A stretch of DNA of 41,814 nucleotides from Lewinellaceae bacterium. GTDB lineage: Bacteria; Bacteroidota; Bacteroidia; Chitinophagales; Saprospiraceae. The position numbers and the translations under genes were made by a program. The first letter of the stretch is position 1. The number at the start of each line of letters is the position of its first letter. The notes beneath the pieces were generated by a model that saw only the letters and a program-made list of their open reading frames with translations, did no database searches and was not told the origin of the DNA. This document shows positions 26,739 through 34,914 of this stretch, in pieces. The stretch covers positions 1 through 41,814 of the forward strand of contig JACJYH010000010.1 in the NCBI GenBank assembly GCA_020636195.1, read 5' to 3'.

Positions 26739-27290
26739 ATGAGCCCTGACCTAAAATCCTTATTTAACATCAATGCAGAGTTAGATGAAAAAATCGTCAA
26801 TAAACTCCTGACAGCCATCGTCAATGGAGCTAGTAGTGATTTTGATTATTTAAAATTCAAACATTCTTACCTATCCTTGATTCAAATGGGAATGGATGCA
26901 TCTATGGCTCCACAGAGTGCTTTCGTTACAGCCAAGACAATGGGCGTCACAAAAGCATCTATCATCAAATCCATTGAACACTATATCAGGATACTTTCAA
27001 AAGAGAAGGATCAATTTGTTTCTGCCGTTAAAAATCAAATTTCAAGTAATCTTGATGGTCCTGGCAGTAAAATGGAGGAATTGAAAAACAAATTGATGTC
27101 CAATGAAAATAAAATTGTTCAGTTGCAGAAGGAAAATGAAATTATCAAGCAGCAAATTGAGAAGCTAGCTGAAACTCAGGAGGGAAATCGTATGAAAATA
27201 CAGCAAACGAAAGAAAAGTTTGACCAATCATACGATGCAATTTTAAACCAAATGCAAGAAGATCTCAGATTGTATGAAACTATATTGTAA
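26739..27290 (+). CDS. uncharacterised helical protein with coiled coil, neighbour of PspA-like protein
   Basis: The 183-residue protein has no signal peptide or membrane helix and is almost wholly alpha-helical. Residues 1-100 form a compact helical domain (LDEKIVNKLLTAIVNGAS, SYLSLIQMGMDAS, YIRILSKEKDQF). Residues about 110-150 make a coiled coil with heptads (MEELKNKLMSNENKIVQLQ). I recognise no family. It lies 104 bp upstream of a membrane-anchored coiled-coil gene on the same strand, so the two may be functionally paired; a cytoplasmic partner is a reasonable inference but unproven. There is no terminator between them. Confidence 0.72.
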   Translation: MSPDLKSLFNINAELDEKIVNKLLTAIVNGASSDFDYLKFKHSYLSLIQMGMDASMAPQSAFVTAKTMGVTKASIIKSIEHYIRILSKEKDQFVSAVKNQISSNLDGPGSKMEELKNKLMSNENKIVQLQKENEIIKQQIEKLAETQEGNRMKIQQTKEKFDQSYDAILNQMQEDLRLYETIL

Positions 27291-27394
27291 AACAAAAACT
27301 GTATCACTTTAAATTGGTAATGATTGTTTTTTATAATTATTCATAGATCACATTCTAAAAATATTTAACTTTACAGTTCAAAACAAAGAATAAC

Positions 27395-28408
27395 ATGGCA
27401 AATTTTCCTAGTACAGAAGTAAAACCAAAATCATTCTGGCAAAAACCTGAAGGAAAAACAGGTACTCTTTTTCTCATCGGAATAATTGGAGCTGTTGCAT
27501 ATTTTCTGATGATGTTTAGTACTCAACTTTTAGCGATGCTAACAAATACAGTAGGTATAGTAGCATTGTTGGCAGTACTTGGATTGATCATTTATATGGT
27601 ATTGGATCCAAAATGGCGGACTTTAGTATCTTATTTTTATAAAAGTGTTATGAGATGGATCACAGGGCTTTTTGTAACCATAGATCCGATAGGCATTTTG
27701 AAAAACTATATCTCAGATTTGGAAGATAATCTATCCAAAATGGGAACCCAAATAGGTAATTTAAAGGGTCAAATGCGTAAGTTGATCACCATGGTAGATG
27801 ACAATAATAAAGAGATCAACCAAAACATGCTGATCGCCAAAAAGGCAAAAGAGCAAGGCAATGAAAGTGCCATGTTGCTATCTTCAAGAAAAGCTGCTCG
27901 ACTTCAAGAGAGCAATGAAAAGTACACAGCTTTGCATAATAAAATGTCTATTCTGTACAGGGTTTTGACAAAAATGTACTCGAACTCCGAAATATTATTA
28001 GAAGATACCAAAGATCAAGTAAAAGTAAAGGAACAAGAGCGTAAAGCAATAAGAGCAAGTCACGGAGCTATGCGTTCAGCCATGAGCATCATCAAAGGAG
28101 ATGCAGATAAGAGAGCTATGTTTGATCAAGCGATGGAAGTCATAGCAGATGATGTTGCAAATAAAGTAGGTGAAATGGAAAGATTCATGGAGATTTCTTC
28201 TGATTTTATGAATTCCATTGATTTACAAAATGGCGTTTTTGAGGAGCAAGGCATGAAGATGTTGGAAGAGTATGAAAAGAAATCCACATTATTGCTTTTA
28301 GGAGGTCAACCGAAGGCTGAAGATACCTTGGAGCTAAAGCAACCTGAAGAACAGTATAGGTCAGAAAAGCCTTCATCCGAGGGCAATTACGACAACTTGT
28401 TTAATTGA
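27395..28408 (+). CDS. membrane-anchored PspA/ESCRT-III-like coiled-coil protein
   Basis: The 337-residue protein has two hydrophobic helices at about residues 22-46 and 50-70, followed by a helical region to about 300 that looks like PspA/Vipp1. It begins DPIGILKNYISDLEDNLSKM like the PspA first helix. It continues through IAKKAKEQGNESAMLLSSRKAA, resembling the PspA segment A-x-x-A-x-x-x-G-x-E-x-x-A-x-x-x-L-x-x-K. It then has a central hairpin (YTALHNKM, SEILLEDTKDQVK) and FDQAMEVIADDVANKVGEM, like the acidic amphipathic C-terminal helix pair. The C-terminus is a polar tail. Classical PspA lacks transmembrane helices, so this would be an anchored variant. The similarity is judged by eye. A TAACTTTA sequence (one base off the -7 consensus) lies just upstream. 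Confidence 0.65.
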   Translation: MANFPSTEVKPKSFWQKPEGKTGTLFLIGIIGAVAYFLMMFSTQLLAMLTNTVGIVALLAVLGLIIYMVLDPKWRTLVSYFYKSVMRWITGLFVTIDPIGILKNYISDLEDNLSKMGTQIGNLKGQMRKLITMVDDNNKEINQNMLIAKKAKEQGNESAMLLSSRKAARLQESNEKYTALHNKMSILYRVLTKMYSNSEILLEDTKDQVKVKEQERKAIRASHGAMRSAMSIIKGDADKRAMFDQAMEVIADDVANKVGEMERFMEISSDFMNSIDLQNGVFEEQGMKMLEEYEKKSTLLLLGGQPKAEDTLELKQPEEQYRSEKPSSEGNYDNLFN

Positions 28409-28522
28409 TAGTACATTTTATCAATAAATTTATCAAGGTAACATCAGGTAAGAAATATTTCTTCAGCGACAGTTTAAAAGATTTTGTCATTGTGCCTTTT
28501 TCGGATTTAGTGACACTATATG

Positions 28523-28530
28523 TATCTTTG
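28523..28530 (+). promoter_or_regulatory. candidate promoter of the gldA operon (TATCTTTG)
   Basis: TATCTTTG matches TAnnTTTG exactly and ends 37 bp before the gldA ATG. A T-run (TTTT at 28498-28501) lies about 21 bp upstream in the -33 position. It lies in the 159-bp gap that separates the PspA-like gene from gldA, suggesting a separate transcript. Confidence 0.5.
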
Positions 28531-28567
28531 CTTTTTTTAAAACAGTTTTTTACCATTTAGCAGTCTT

Positions 28568-29491
28568 ATGCCAATAACGGTTTCCAATCTTACTAAGATA
28601 TTTGGACGACAATATGCCGTAAATAATTTATCATTTGAAGCAAAGAAAGGTGAAATTTTAGGTTTTTTGGGCCCAAATGGTGCCGGTAAAACCACAACCA
28701 TGAAAATGATATGTTGTTATCTACATAAAGATCAAGGTAAAATTATTGTGGATGGTTTAGATACTGAGATACAGCCACTGGAAGTACAACGAAAAATAGG
28801 CTATTTAGCGGAGCAAAATCCACTATACAAAGACATGTATGTCAAGGAGTTTCTTGAATTTATTGCTTCCATACATCAACTTCAAAACAAGAAGTCCAGA
28901 ATCAATGAAGTCATCGAATTGACAGGATTGGAAAAAGAACAAAATAAAATTATTGGTACATTATCCAAAGGTTACAAGCAAAGAGTTGGATTGGCACAAG
29001 CCATTATTCATGACCCAACGGTTTTGATTTTGGATGAACCTACAGCAGGATTGGATATGAATCAACTTTTGGAAATCAGACAATTGATTCAAGACTTGGG
29101 GAAAGAAAAAACAGTGATATTTTCTTCACACATCATGCAAGAGGTTGAAGCATTGTGCAATAAAGTGGTGATCATCAATAATGGTGAAAAGGTTGCAGAT
29201 GAATCATTGGCTTCATTACAACAACGCATGGCAGGCAGTCATACTACGCATATTTTGTTTGAGCGATTTCATGACGGACAAAAGGAATGGTTGGACAAGC
29301 TGAATGGAGCCATTTCTGTTCAAAGACAAGATTCAGGATGGGTAGTTACATCGACTGTTGACACGGATATTCGCCCACTGATATTCAAAGAAGCATATCA
29401 AAAAGGTGAAACAATTTTGGAAATATACAATGAAAAAGCTAATGTGGAAGATGTATTTCGTCAATTGACTAAAACAAATGGCGATGATTAG
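28568..29491 (+). CDS. gldA: gliding-motility ABC transporter ATP-binding protein GldA
   Basis: The 307-residue protein is an ABC ATPase: Walker A GPNGAGKTT at about residues 35-43, signature LSKGYKQRVGLAQA, Walker B VLILDEPTAGLD, and an H-loop in IFSSHIMQEVE. The C-terminal third is the extension found in GldA and other ABC-2 ATPases. It energises an inner-membrane transporter made with GldF and GldG; in Flavobacterium these proteins are needed for gliding, but the substrate is unknown. Its stop overlaps the start of gldF, and the run gldA-gldF-gldG-DUF4340 is contiguous. Relatives of this ABC/GldG/DUF4340 set exist outside gliding bacteria, so motility should not be assumed. Confidence 0.92.
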   Translation: MPITVSNLTKIFGRQYAVNNLSFEAKKGEILGFLGPNGAGKTTTMKMICCYLHKDQGKIIVDGLDTEIQPLEVQRKIGYLAEQNPLYKDMYVKEFLEFIASIHQLQNKKSRINEVIELTGLEKEQNKIIGTLSKGYKQRVGLAQAIIHDPTVLILDEPTAGLDMNQLLEIRQLIQDLGKEKTVIFSSHIMQEVEALCNKVVIINNGEKVADESLASLQQRMAGSHTTHILFERFHDGQKEWLDKLNGAISVQRQDSGWVVTSTVDTDIRPLIFKEAYQKGETILEIYNEKANVEDVFRQLTKTNGDD

Positions 29492-30215
29492 TATCTATAA
29501 AAAGGAACTCCACAATTTTTTCTCATCCTTGATAGGGTATATTGTGATGGCAGTATTCATCACATCGATAGGCTTGTTCATGTGGGTGTTTTCTGATACG
29601 AGCGTTTTAGACTACAATTTTGCGACCATGGACCAGCTTTTTTCTATCGGCCCTTTGGTATTTTTATTTTTGATACCAGCCGTTACTATGAGTAGCTTTG
29701 CAGATGAAAGAGCTAAAGGTACTATTGAATTACTATACACTAAACCATTGACAACCAATGAGATAATCTTAGGTAAGTATTTTGCTTCTCTTACATTGGT
29801 CATCATTGCTCTTATTCCTACATTGATATATCTCTATTCTATTTGGGAACTGGGTTCGCCAAAAGGCAACTTGGATATGGGCTCTGTGATTGGTTCATAT
29901 ATTGGATTATTGTTTCTTGCAGGAGCATTTGTAGCCATTGGATTATTTGCAAGTGCTTTTTCCAATAATCAAATCATTGCATTTATAGTCGCTGCCTTTC
30001 TATGTTTTGCAGTGCATTGGTCATTTTATTATATTTCAGCAATGCCAATATTCAGAGGTAGTTTTGATCTATTCTTACAGAAGCTAGGAATGAACTATCA
30101 TTATACCAATATCAGTCAGGGATTAATAGAAAGTAAGGATATTGTTTACTTTTTATCGGTAATTGGTTTGTTTTTGTTTGTCACAAAATTGAAAATTGAT
30201 CAAAGGGAAGGATGA
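29478..30215 (+). CDS. gldF: gliding-motility ABC transporter permease GldF
   Basis: The 245-residue protein is an ABC-2-type permease with about six hydrophobic helices (for example SSLIGYIVMAVFITSIGLFMW, LVFLFLIPAVTMSSFADE, LGKYFASLTLVIIALIPTL, LFLAGAFVAIGLFAS). Family marks include YKKELHNFFSSLIGY near the start and ERAKGTIELLYTKPLTTNEI between the second and third helices. It overlaps the gldA 3' end by 14 bases (or 8 with the ATG at 29484) and shares an ATGA overlap with gldG, indicating translational coupling. It is the membrane partner of GldA. Confidence 0.92.
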   Translation: MAMISIYKKELHNFFSSLIGYIVMAVFITSIGLFMWVFSDTSVLDYNFATMDQLFSIGPLVFLFLIPAVTMSSFADERAKGTIELLYTKPLTTNEIILGKYFASLTLVIIALIPTLIYLYSIWELGSPKGNLDMGSVIGSYIGLLFLAGAFVAIGLFASAFSNNQIIAFIVAAFLCFAVHWSFYYISAMPIFRGSFDLFLQKLGMNYHYTNISQGLIESKDIVYFLSVIGLFLFVTKLKIDQREG

Positions 30216-31906
30216 ATTTTTTGAAAAATAATATACAAGTCATATTGGTTCTTGGCATCTTGATAGCTGTCAATGTGATTGCTTCTTATTTTAATTTTCA
30301 GATTGATCTAACCCAAGACAAAAGATTCACACTGGGTGAGAGTACTATCGATGTGATAGAAGCGACTTCGGATGATAATGTCTATATTGATGTGCTTTTT
30401 GAGGGCCAATTTCCGGCAGGGATGAAGCGACTTCAGTCTTCTGTAAAGGATATGTTGCGTAAAATAAGAGATATCAACCCTAAAATCATTATAAAATACG
30501 AGGATCCCACAGAAGGGTCGCAGGAGGAATTAAAACAAAGAGCCAAAGCATTTGCCGAAGATAATATAGCGCCAATTTCTCTTAACTACACAGATGGAAA
30601 ACAAGTGGTAAGGAAGGCTGTGTTTCCATTTGCCATCGTACATTATAAAAATAAACGGGAGATCATAAATTTATTGGAAGAGCAGAAACTTGGAGAGGAC
30701 GATGAAGAAGTTTTGAATACTTCCATTTCACGATTGGAATATAAATTTGCTTATGCTTTTCAGAGGCTCAAGAGTGAAAAACCTTTAAATATATTGCTGA
30801 CGACAGGTGAAGGCGAAATAGAGGAAGCTCAAACCTTTCGTTTAGAATCAGAGATGCGCAAGTTTCACAAAGTAGGAAGAGTGTCATTGGACAGCCTCTC
30901 ACATTTGGACAGCACCATTCAGTTGTTAATGGTCATAGGCCCGCATGCTCCGATGTCATTACAAAATCAATTTAAAATCGACCAGTACATCATGGGTGGC
31001 GGTAAAGTGATTTGGTTAGCTAACAAGTTTGATATATCTCTGGACAGTATAAACATCTACAAAATGTACGTGCCTACGGATATGGATTTGGGCTTTGATG
31101 AGCTATGGTTTAAGTACGGCATTAGACTTATGCCTGATTTGATTTTGGATCTTGATTGTTCAAAAATACCTCAAAAAGTCGGTATGGCAGGTGACAAACC
31201 CCAAACTGAACTGTTTCCATGGTACTATCATTTGGCTACTTTGCCGGATAGTGATCACCCGATAGTGAAGAATTTAGAACGTGTTAATTTATTTTTTCCT
31301 TCTTCCATGGATACTTTGAAGGTGGAAGGAGATCTCAAGAGAACCGTATTGCTTCATAGTTCGCAGTATAGCAGAACACAATTATCACCAGTTCGATTGT
31401 CATTTGACATATTGCGATATCCACCAGATCCATCGAAGTTTAATGATGGCAATAAAATCATGGCAGTTCTAGAGGAAGGAAAATTTGTGTCAGCTTTTAA
31501 AAATAGAGTTACTCCTGAGATTAAAGACATGCTTTCGCAATTAGGTCTTACTTACAAATCAGAAAGTAGCCCGGAAGCAAAGCAAATTTTTGTCTCCAAT
31601 TTTAATTTTGTAAAAAATCTCATTTCATCAAATGGTCAAACTGAAGATATAGGATACAACAAGTGGGAGAGAAGGTATTATAAGGGCAATAAAGATTTGA
31701 TTCTCAACATGGTAGAATATATGTTGGACAGGAAAAATTTGCTTACGGTACGGTCTAAGGAATTGACATTAAGAAAATTGGATGTTGTGCGCACAGCATC
31801 AGAAAGGAGCCTTTGGCAGTTTATAAATGTGGTCATTCCTTTGATTTGTATTGCATTATTTGGCATTGGATACCATTTTTACAGAAGGCGAACTTACGCA
31901 TCATAA
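30212..31906 (+). CDS. gldG: gliding-motility-associated ABC transporter substrate-binding protein GldG
   Basis: The 564-residue protein has an N-terminal membrane helix (about residues 8-27) followed by the GldG hallmark FQIDLTQDKRFTLGEST, a large extracytoplasmic region, and one C-terminal membrane helix (about 535-555, VVIPLICIALFGIGYHFYRRR). The middle contains the GldG-type alpha/beta domain (LNILLTTGEGEIEEA, LLMVIGPHAPMS, GGGKVIWLANKFD). It functions with GldA and GldF. The start overlaps the gldF stop as ATGA; the DUF4340 gene begins 16 bp after its stop. Confidence 0.92.
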   Translation: MNFLKNNIQVILVLGILIAVNVIASYFNFQIDLTQDKRFTLGESTIDVIEATSDDNVYIDVLFEGQFPAGMKRLQSSVKDMLRKIRDINPKIIIKYEDPTEGSQEELKQRAKAFAEDNIAPISLNYTDGKQVVRKAVFPFAIVHYKNKREIINLLEEQKLGEDDEEVLNTSISRLEYKFAYAFQRLKSEKPLNILLTTGEGEIEEAQTFRLESEMRKFHKVGRVSLDSLSHLDSTIQLLMVIGPHAPMSLQNQFKIDQYIMGGGKVIWLANKFDISLDSINIYKMYVPTDMDLGFDELWFKYGIRLMPDLILDLDCSKIPQKVGMAGDKPQTELFPWYYHLATLPDSDHPIVKNLERVNLFFPSSMDTLKVEGDLKRTVLLHSSQYSRTQLSPVRLSFDILRYPPDPSKFNDGNKIMAVLEEGKFVSAFKNRVTPEIKDMLSQLGLTYKSESSPEAKQIFVSNFNFVKNLISSNGQTEDIGYNKWERRYYKGNKDLILNMVEYMLDRKNLLTVRSKELTLRKLDVVRTASERSLWQFINVVIPLICIALFGIGYHFYRRRTYAS

Positions 31907-31922
31907 ATATAGAAATAGCATT

Positions 31923-32927
31923 ATGCGAAACATTATTATTTTGGGTATTTTATTACTTGTTTTAGGTGGTGCTGCTTACACTATCAAAGTGAAAGGAGAT
32001 AAAAAAGCCCAGACGTTGGTAGCTGCAGATAGAGGATTTACGGTGAAGAGCATGGATGATGTGCGCCGTGTTGTTATTAAACACGTCAAAATGCCTCCTT
32101 TTGTATTTGATAAAAACAATGGTGAGTGGACAATGGATTACAAATATAAAGCAGATAAATACATCATGGCGAATATTGGAAATGCATTGACAAAGATGCA
32201 ATTGCATGATATTCCTGCAAAAGCAGCCACTAATACCATTATGCAAAGTTTGAAACTTTCCGGTATTCGAGTAGATGTGTTCACGAATACATTGGAAGAG
32301 CCTGAAAAGACGTTCTTCATTGGGAATGATACCAAGGAAGGTGTCGGCACATATATGTTATTAGAAGGCGATCCCCAACCGTATGTGATGTATCTTCCTG
32401 GATTGGGAGGAGGTCTCAGAGCAAGATTTGAACATCCGGGCGAAGATTATAGGGATAAATCTATTTATACTATCCTTCCAAGTGATATTCAATCTATTAC
32501 GTTAGAATATCCCAAAAACACATCATCTTCATTCATCATTAGAAATGAAAATCCGGTGACTATTTTACCTTTGGATAATAATCAACCCAAGCTGGAAAGG
32601 CCTATAAATCAGAAATTGGCGAAAGCTTATTTTGGGTATTTTGAAAGCATTGGTGCAGAAGGTTTTGCAAATAAATTTGAGCAAGCTGATTCTATTATCT
32701 TGAAAGTTCCATATGCGAAATTGACCATTCAACTTAAAGATGGAAATTCCATAACGCATGACTACTATAGTTATGATGATATAATGGATAAAACCAATAA
32801 AGCACGGCGACCGGAAGATATCAGCGAGATAAGTCGATTTTTTGTCCATGGAAAAGATGATGACTATTTTGCACAGATACGCGTTGTAGGAAACTTCTTC
32901 TTGGGTTATAGACAGTTTTTTGAATAA
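31923..32927 (+). CDS. DUF4340 domain-containing membrane-anchored protein
   Basis: From the ATG at 31923 the protein has 334 residues: an N-terminal membrane helix (NIIILGILLLVLGGAAY, about residues 3-20), then an extracytoplasmic beta-rich region. This begins with a DUF4340-like repeat (FTVKSMDDVRRVVIKH, FVFDKNNGEWTM) and has GNDTKEGVGTYMLLEGD in the middle and DIQSITLEYPKN in the second half. DUF4340 proteins are often encoded beside GldG-like ABC components, as here, and are presumed to act with that transporter. The frame extends upstream to 31851 inside gldG, but the ATG just after the gldG stop is far better. It is followed by the nuclease gene after 13 bp. Confidence 0.85.
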   Translation: MRNIIILGILLLVLGGAAYTIKVKGDKKAQTLVAADRGFTVKSMDDVRRVVIKHVKMPPFVFDKNNGEWTMDYKYKADKYIMANIGNALTKMQLHDIPAKAATNTIMQSLKLSGIRVDVFTNTLEEPEKTFFIGNDTKEGVGTYMLLEGDPQPYVMYLPGLGGGLRARFEHPGEDYRDKSIYTILPSDIQSITLEYPKNTSSSFIIRNENPVTILPLDNNQPKLERPINQKLAKAYFGYFESIGAEGFANKFEQADSIILKVPYAKLTIQLKDGNSITHDYYSYDDIMDKTNKARRPEDISEISRFFVHGKDDDYFAQIRVVGNFFLGYRQFFE

Positions 32928-32940
32928 AAATACTCATAGT

Positions 32941-34143
32941 ATGAAAATCAAACTTTTCTTTTTTATTGCCTTTGCCGCATTGATAAGTATTTCCTGGTGT
33001 AAGGTAGATGTTTGGGGGTTTTATGGTCATAGATTGATCAATAAGATGGCGGTATTCACCTTACCTCCCGAAATGATGGGTTTTTACAAATCCAATATGG
33101 ACTATATGGTGACGCACGCTGTTGATCCTGATATGAGGAGATACGCCACAAAGCATGAAGGAGTGAGGCATTTTATTGATATCGATAAATGGGATGTGAT
33201 TCCATTTCCAAATGTTCCAAGAGATTTTGAAGAAGCTATCATAAAATATTGTAGAATTAAACTTGCAAATACAAAAGACACATTTTACTTTGATAAGGTT
33301 ATATCAGAAGATTCTATAGTGTTATCTACTGAATCTTTTGGTGGTGTTAGATTGGCTATGAGTTATCCTGTTTTCGTAAAATATTGGAAAAAGATTGTGA
33401 AACCCATGTATTATGAAGATGAATGGAAGCTATCAGGTTATGATATCGATGAATTGTTTGATACCCGATATTTTAGTGGAAATAACGTGGATGTCTTGAT
33501 TGAGGATCATTTTTCAGAGCATGGCATCGTACCTTACCACTTGGAGGAGATGCTGCGAAGACTCACCTATGCGTTTGAAAAGCATGATATGGATGGAGTG
33601 CTGAGATTATCAGCGGAGTTTGGCCACTACATTGCAGATGCGCATGTGCCATTGCATACCACATCAAATTACAATGGTCAACTCTCCAACCAGGTAGGCA
33701 TTCACGCATTTTGGGAGTCGCGGATTCCCGAACTTTTTGCTGAAAGAGAATATGATTTTTTTGTTGGTAAAGCAGAATATATAGAGCATCCTAGAGATTA
33801 TATTTGGAATATCATTATAGGCGCACATAGTCATTTGGATAGCGTTTTAGCCATTGAAAAGAGACTTAGCCAAACATATGAAAGTGACAAACAATTTTGT
33901 TACGACGAGAGACTTTCCCAAACAATCAGGATTCAATGTGAAGATTATGCCAAGGCATATACAGAAGCTATGGGTAGTATGGTAGAAGATCAAATGCGAA
34001 AGGCCATCCATGCCACCGGTTCATTTTTATATACTGCATGGGTGAATGCCGGTCAACCGGAAATCAATAATGCTAAACAACTTGCCGTGGTTCCGGAGAA
34101 AATTGTGGTGGACCCAAATGTCAAGACAAGACCACACGAATAG
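32941..34143 (+). CDS. S1/P1 nuclease or zinc-dependent phospholipase C family protein
   Basis: From the ATG at 32941 the protein has 400 residues. After a signal peptide (about 1-19) the mature region opens with W25-G-x-x-G-H30, the tryptophan/histidine start of the S1/P1 family, whose N-terminal Trp is itself a zinc ligand. Later SAEFGHYIADAHVPLHTTSNYNG supplies the HxxxDxHxPLH zinc cluster, and HAFWESRIPEL follows, as in this superfamily. Three zinc ions bound in a helical bundle are expected, with phosphoesterase activity on single-stranded nucleic acid or phospholipid. A residual few residues lie before Trp25 if cleavage is after Cys20, so exact maturation is uncertain. It is the last gene of the gld operon, 13 bp after DUF4340. 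Confidence 0.87.
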   Translation: MKIKLFFFIAFAALISISWCKVDVWGFYGHRLINKMAVFTLPPEMMGFYKSNMDYMVTHAVDPDMRRYATKHEGVRHFIDIDKWDVIPFPNVPRDFEEAIIKYCRIKLANTKDTFYFDKVISEDSIVLSTESFGGVRLAMSYPVFVKYWKKIVKPMYYEDEWKLSGYDIDELFDTRYFSGNNVDVLIEDHFSEHGIVPYHLEEMLRRLTYAFEKHDMDGVLRLSAEFGHYIADAHVPLHTTSNYNGQLSNQVGIHAFWESRIPELFAEREYDFFVGKAEYIEHPRDYIWNIIIGAHSHLDSVLAIEKRLSQTYESDKQFCYDERLSQTIRIQCEDYAKAYTEAMGSMVEDQMRKAIHATGSFLYTAWVNAGQPEINNAKQLAVVPEKIVVDPNVKTRPHE

Positions 34144-34176
34144 ATCTGTAGTACTTGCGATCAACTATAGAAAGTT

Positions 34177-34911
34177 TCAATTCCGAATTGGTTCGTCTAT
34201 CGCTACCTTGTGTTTATATGACTTAAATATGATGAAAAAGATGGAGAAAATTATTAAAACCACGAATTCCAATTGGTAAACATAGGTAGGCCATGGAGAT
34301 AATAGGTCGTAAAACGTTGGTCCGGGTGGTTTGCCGTTGAGGTACATATAGTTTGAGTGAAGCCACACATTGATCGGATATAGTACCAAAGCCAATGCAT
34401 TGATACCTATCCAGGCATTCAAAACATCTCTCCAGCGCAATGAATATCCATAAACAACTAAACCCCATAATGCTGCCAAAATGATGGTAGAATGTACCAG
34501 CCAATAACGAATAGCTTCATAATTTGGCATGGATTCTGTCAGCGTTGGCGTGAATAATGATTGGGCACATCCCGCCATAATCCAGAAAAAGATGATACCC
34601 CAAGCAGTTCGCCACTTAAACCATACCACAAAGGGAACAAATAAGGTCATAAGGTTACACAAATGCAAAGGTAAATCATTTGCTGCATCAAAGGTGCCGA
34701 TTTTCATTCTATAAAATAATTTAAAAATTTGCGTTGCAGCACCAAGAAGACATATGATGGTTACATAAAGCTTACCTTGGTCATTGTTCCAAACTTTTTT
34801 CCCAAAGTATAAGAATCCAAAAATCAGCGCCCAACATAATATAAACCAGATAAGATGTTCTGATCCATAATTTCGGAATCCATGATTGTCTAATAATATA
34901 CTGTCCAGCAT
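34177..34911 (-). CDS. TIGR02206 family membrane protein (YwaF-like)
   Basis: The 244-residue integral membrane protein has about seven hydrophobic helices, including LIWFILCWALIFGFLYFG, KLYVTIICLLGAATQIFKLFY, LPLHLCNLMTLFVPFVVWF and QLEFVVLIIFSIFFIIF. The LPLHLCNL segment and the PGPTFYDLLSPWPTYVYQLE loop are characteristic of TIGR02206. The molecular function is unknown. It starts 3 bp after the stop of the leftward hscA gene, so the two are co-transcribed. Confidence 0.9.
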   Translation of the reverse strand: MLDSILLDNHGFRNYGSEHLIWFILCWALIFGFLYFGKKVWNNDQGKLYVTIICLLGAATQIFKLFYRMKIGTFDAANDLPLHLCNLMTLFVPFVVWFKWRTAWGIIFFWIMAGCAQSLFTPTLTESMPNYEAIRYWLVHSTIILAALWGLVVYGYSLRWRDVLNAWIGINALALVLYPINVWLHSNYMYLNGKPPGPTFYDLLSPWPTYVYQLEFVVLIIFSIFFIIFKSYKHKVAIDEPIRN

Positions 34912-34914
34912 ATC

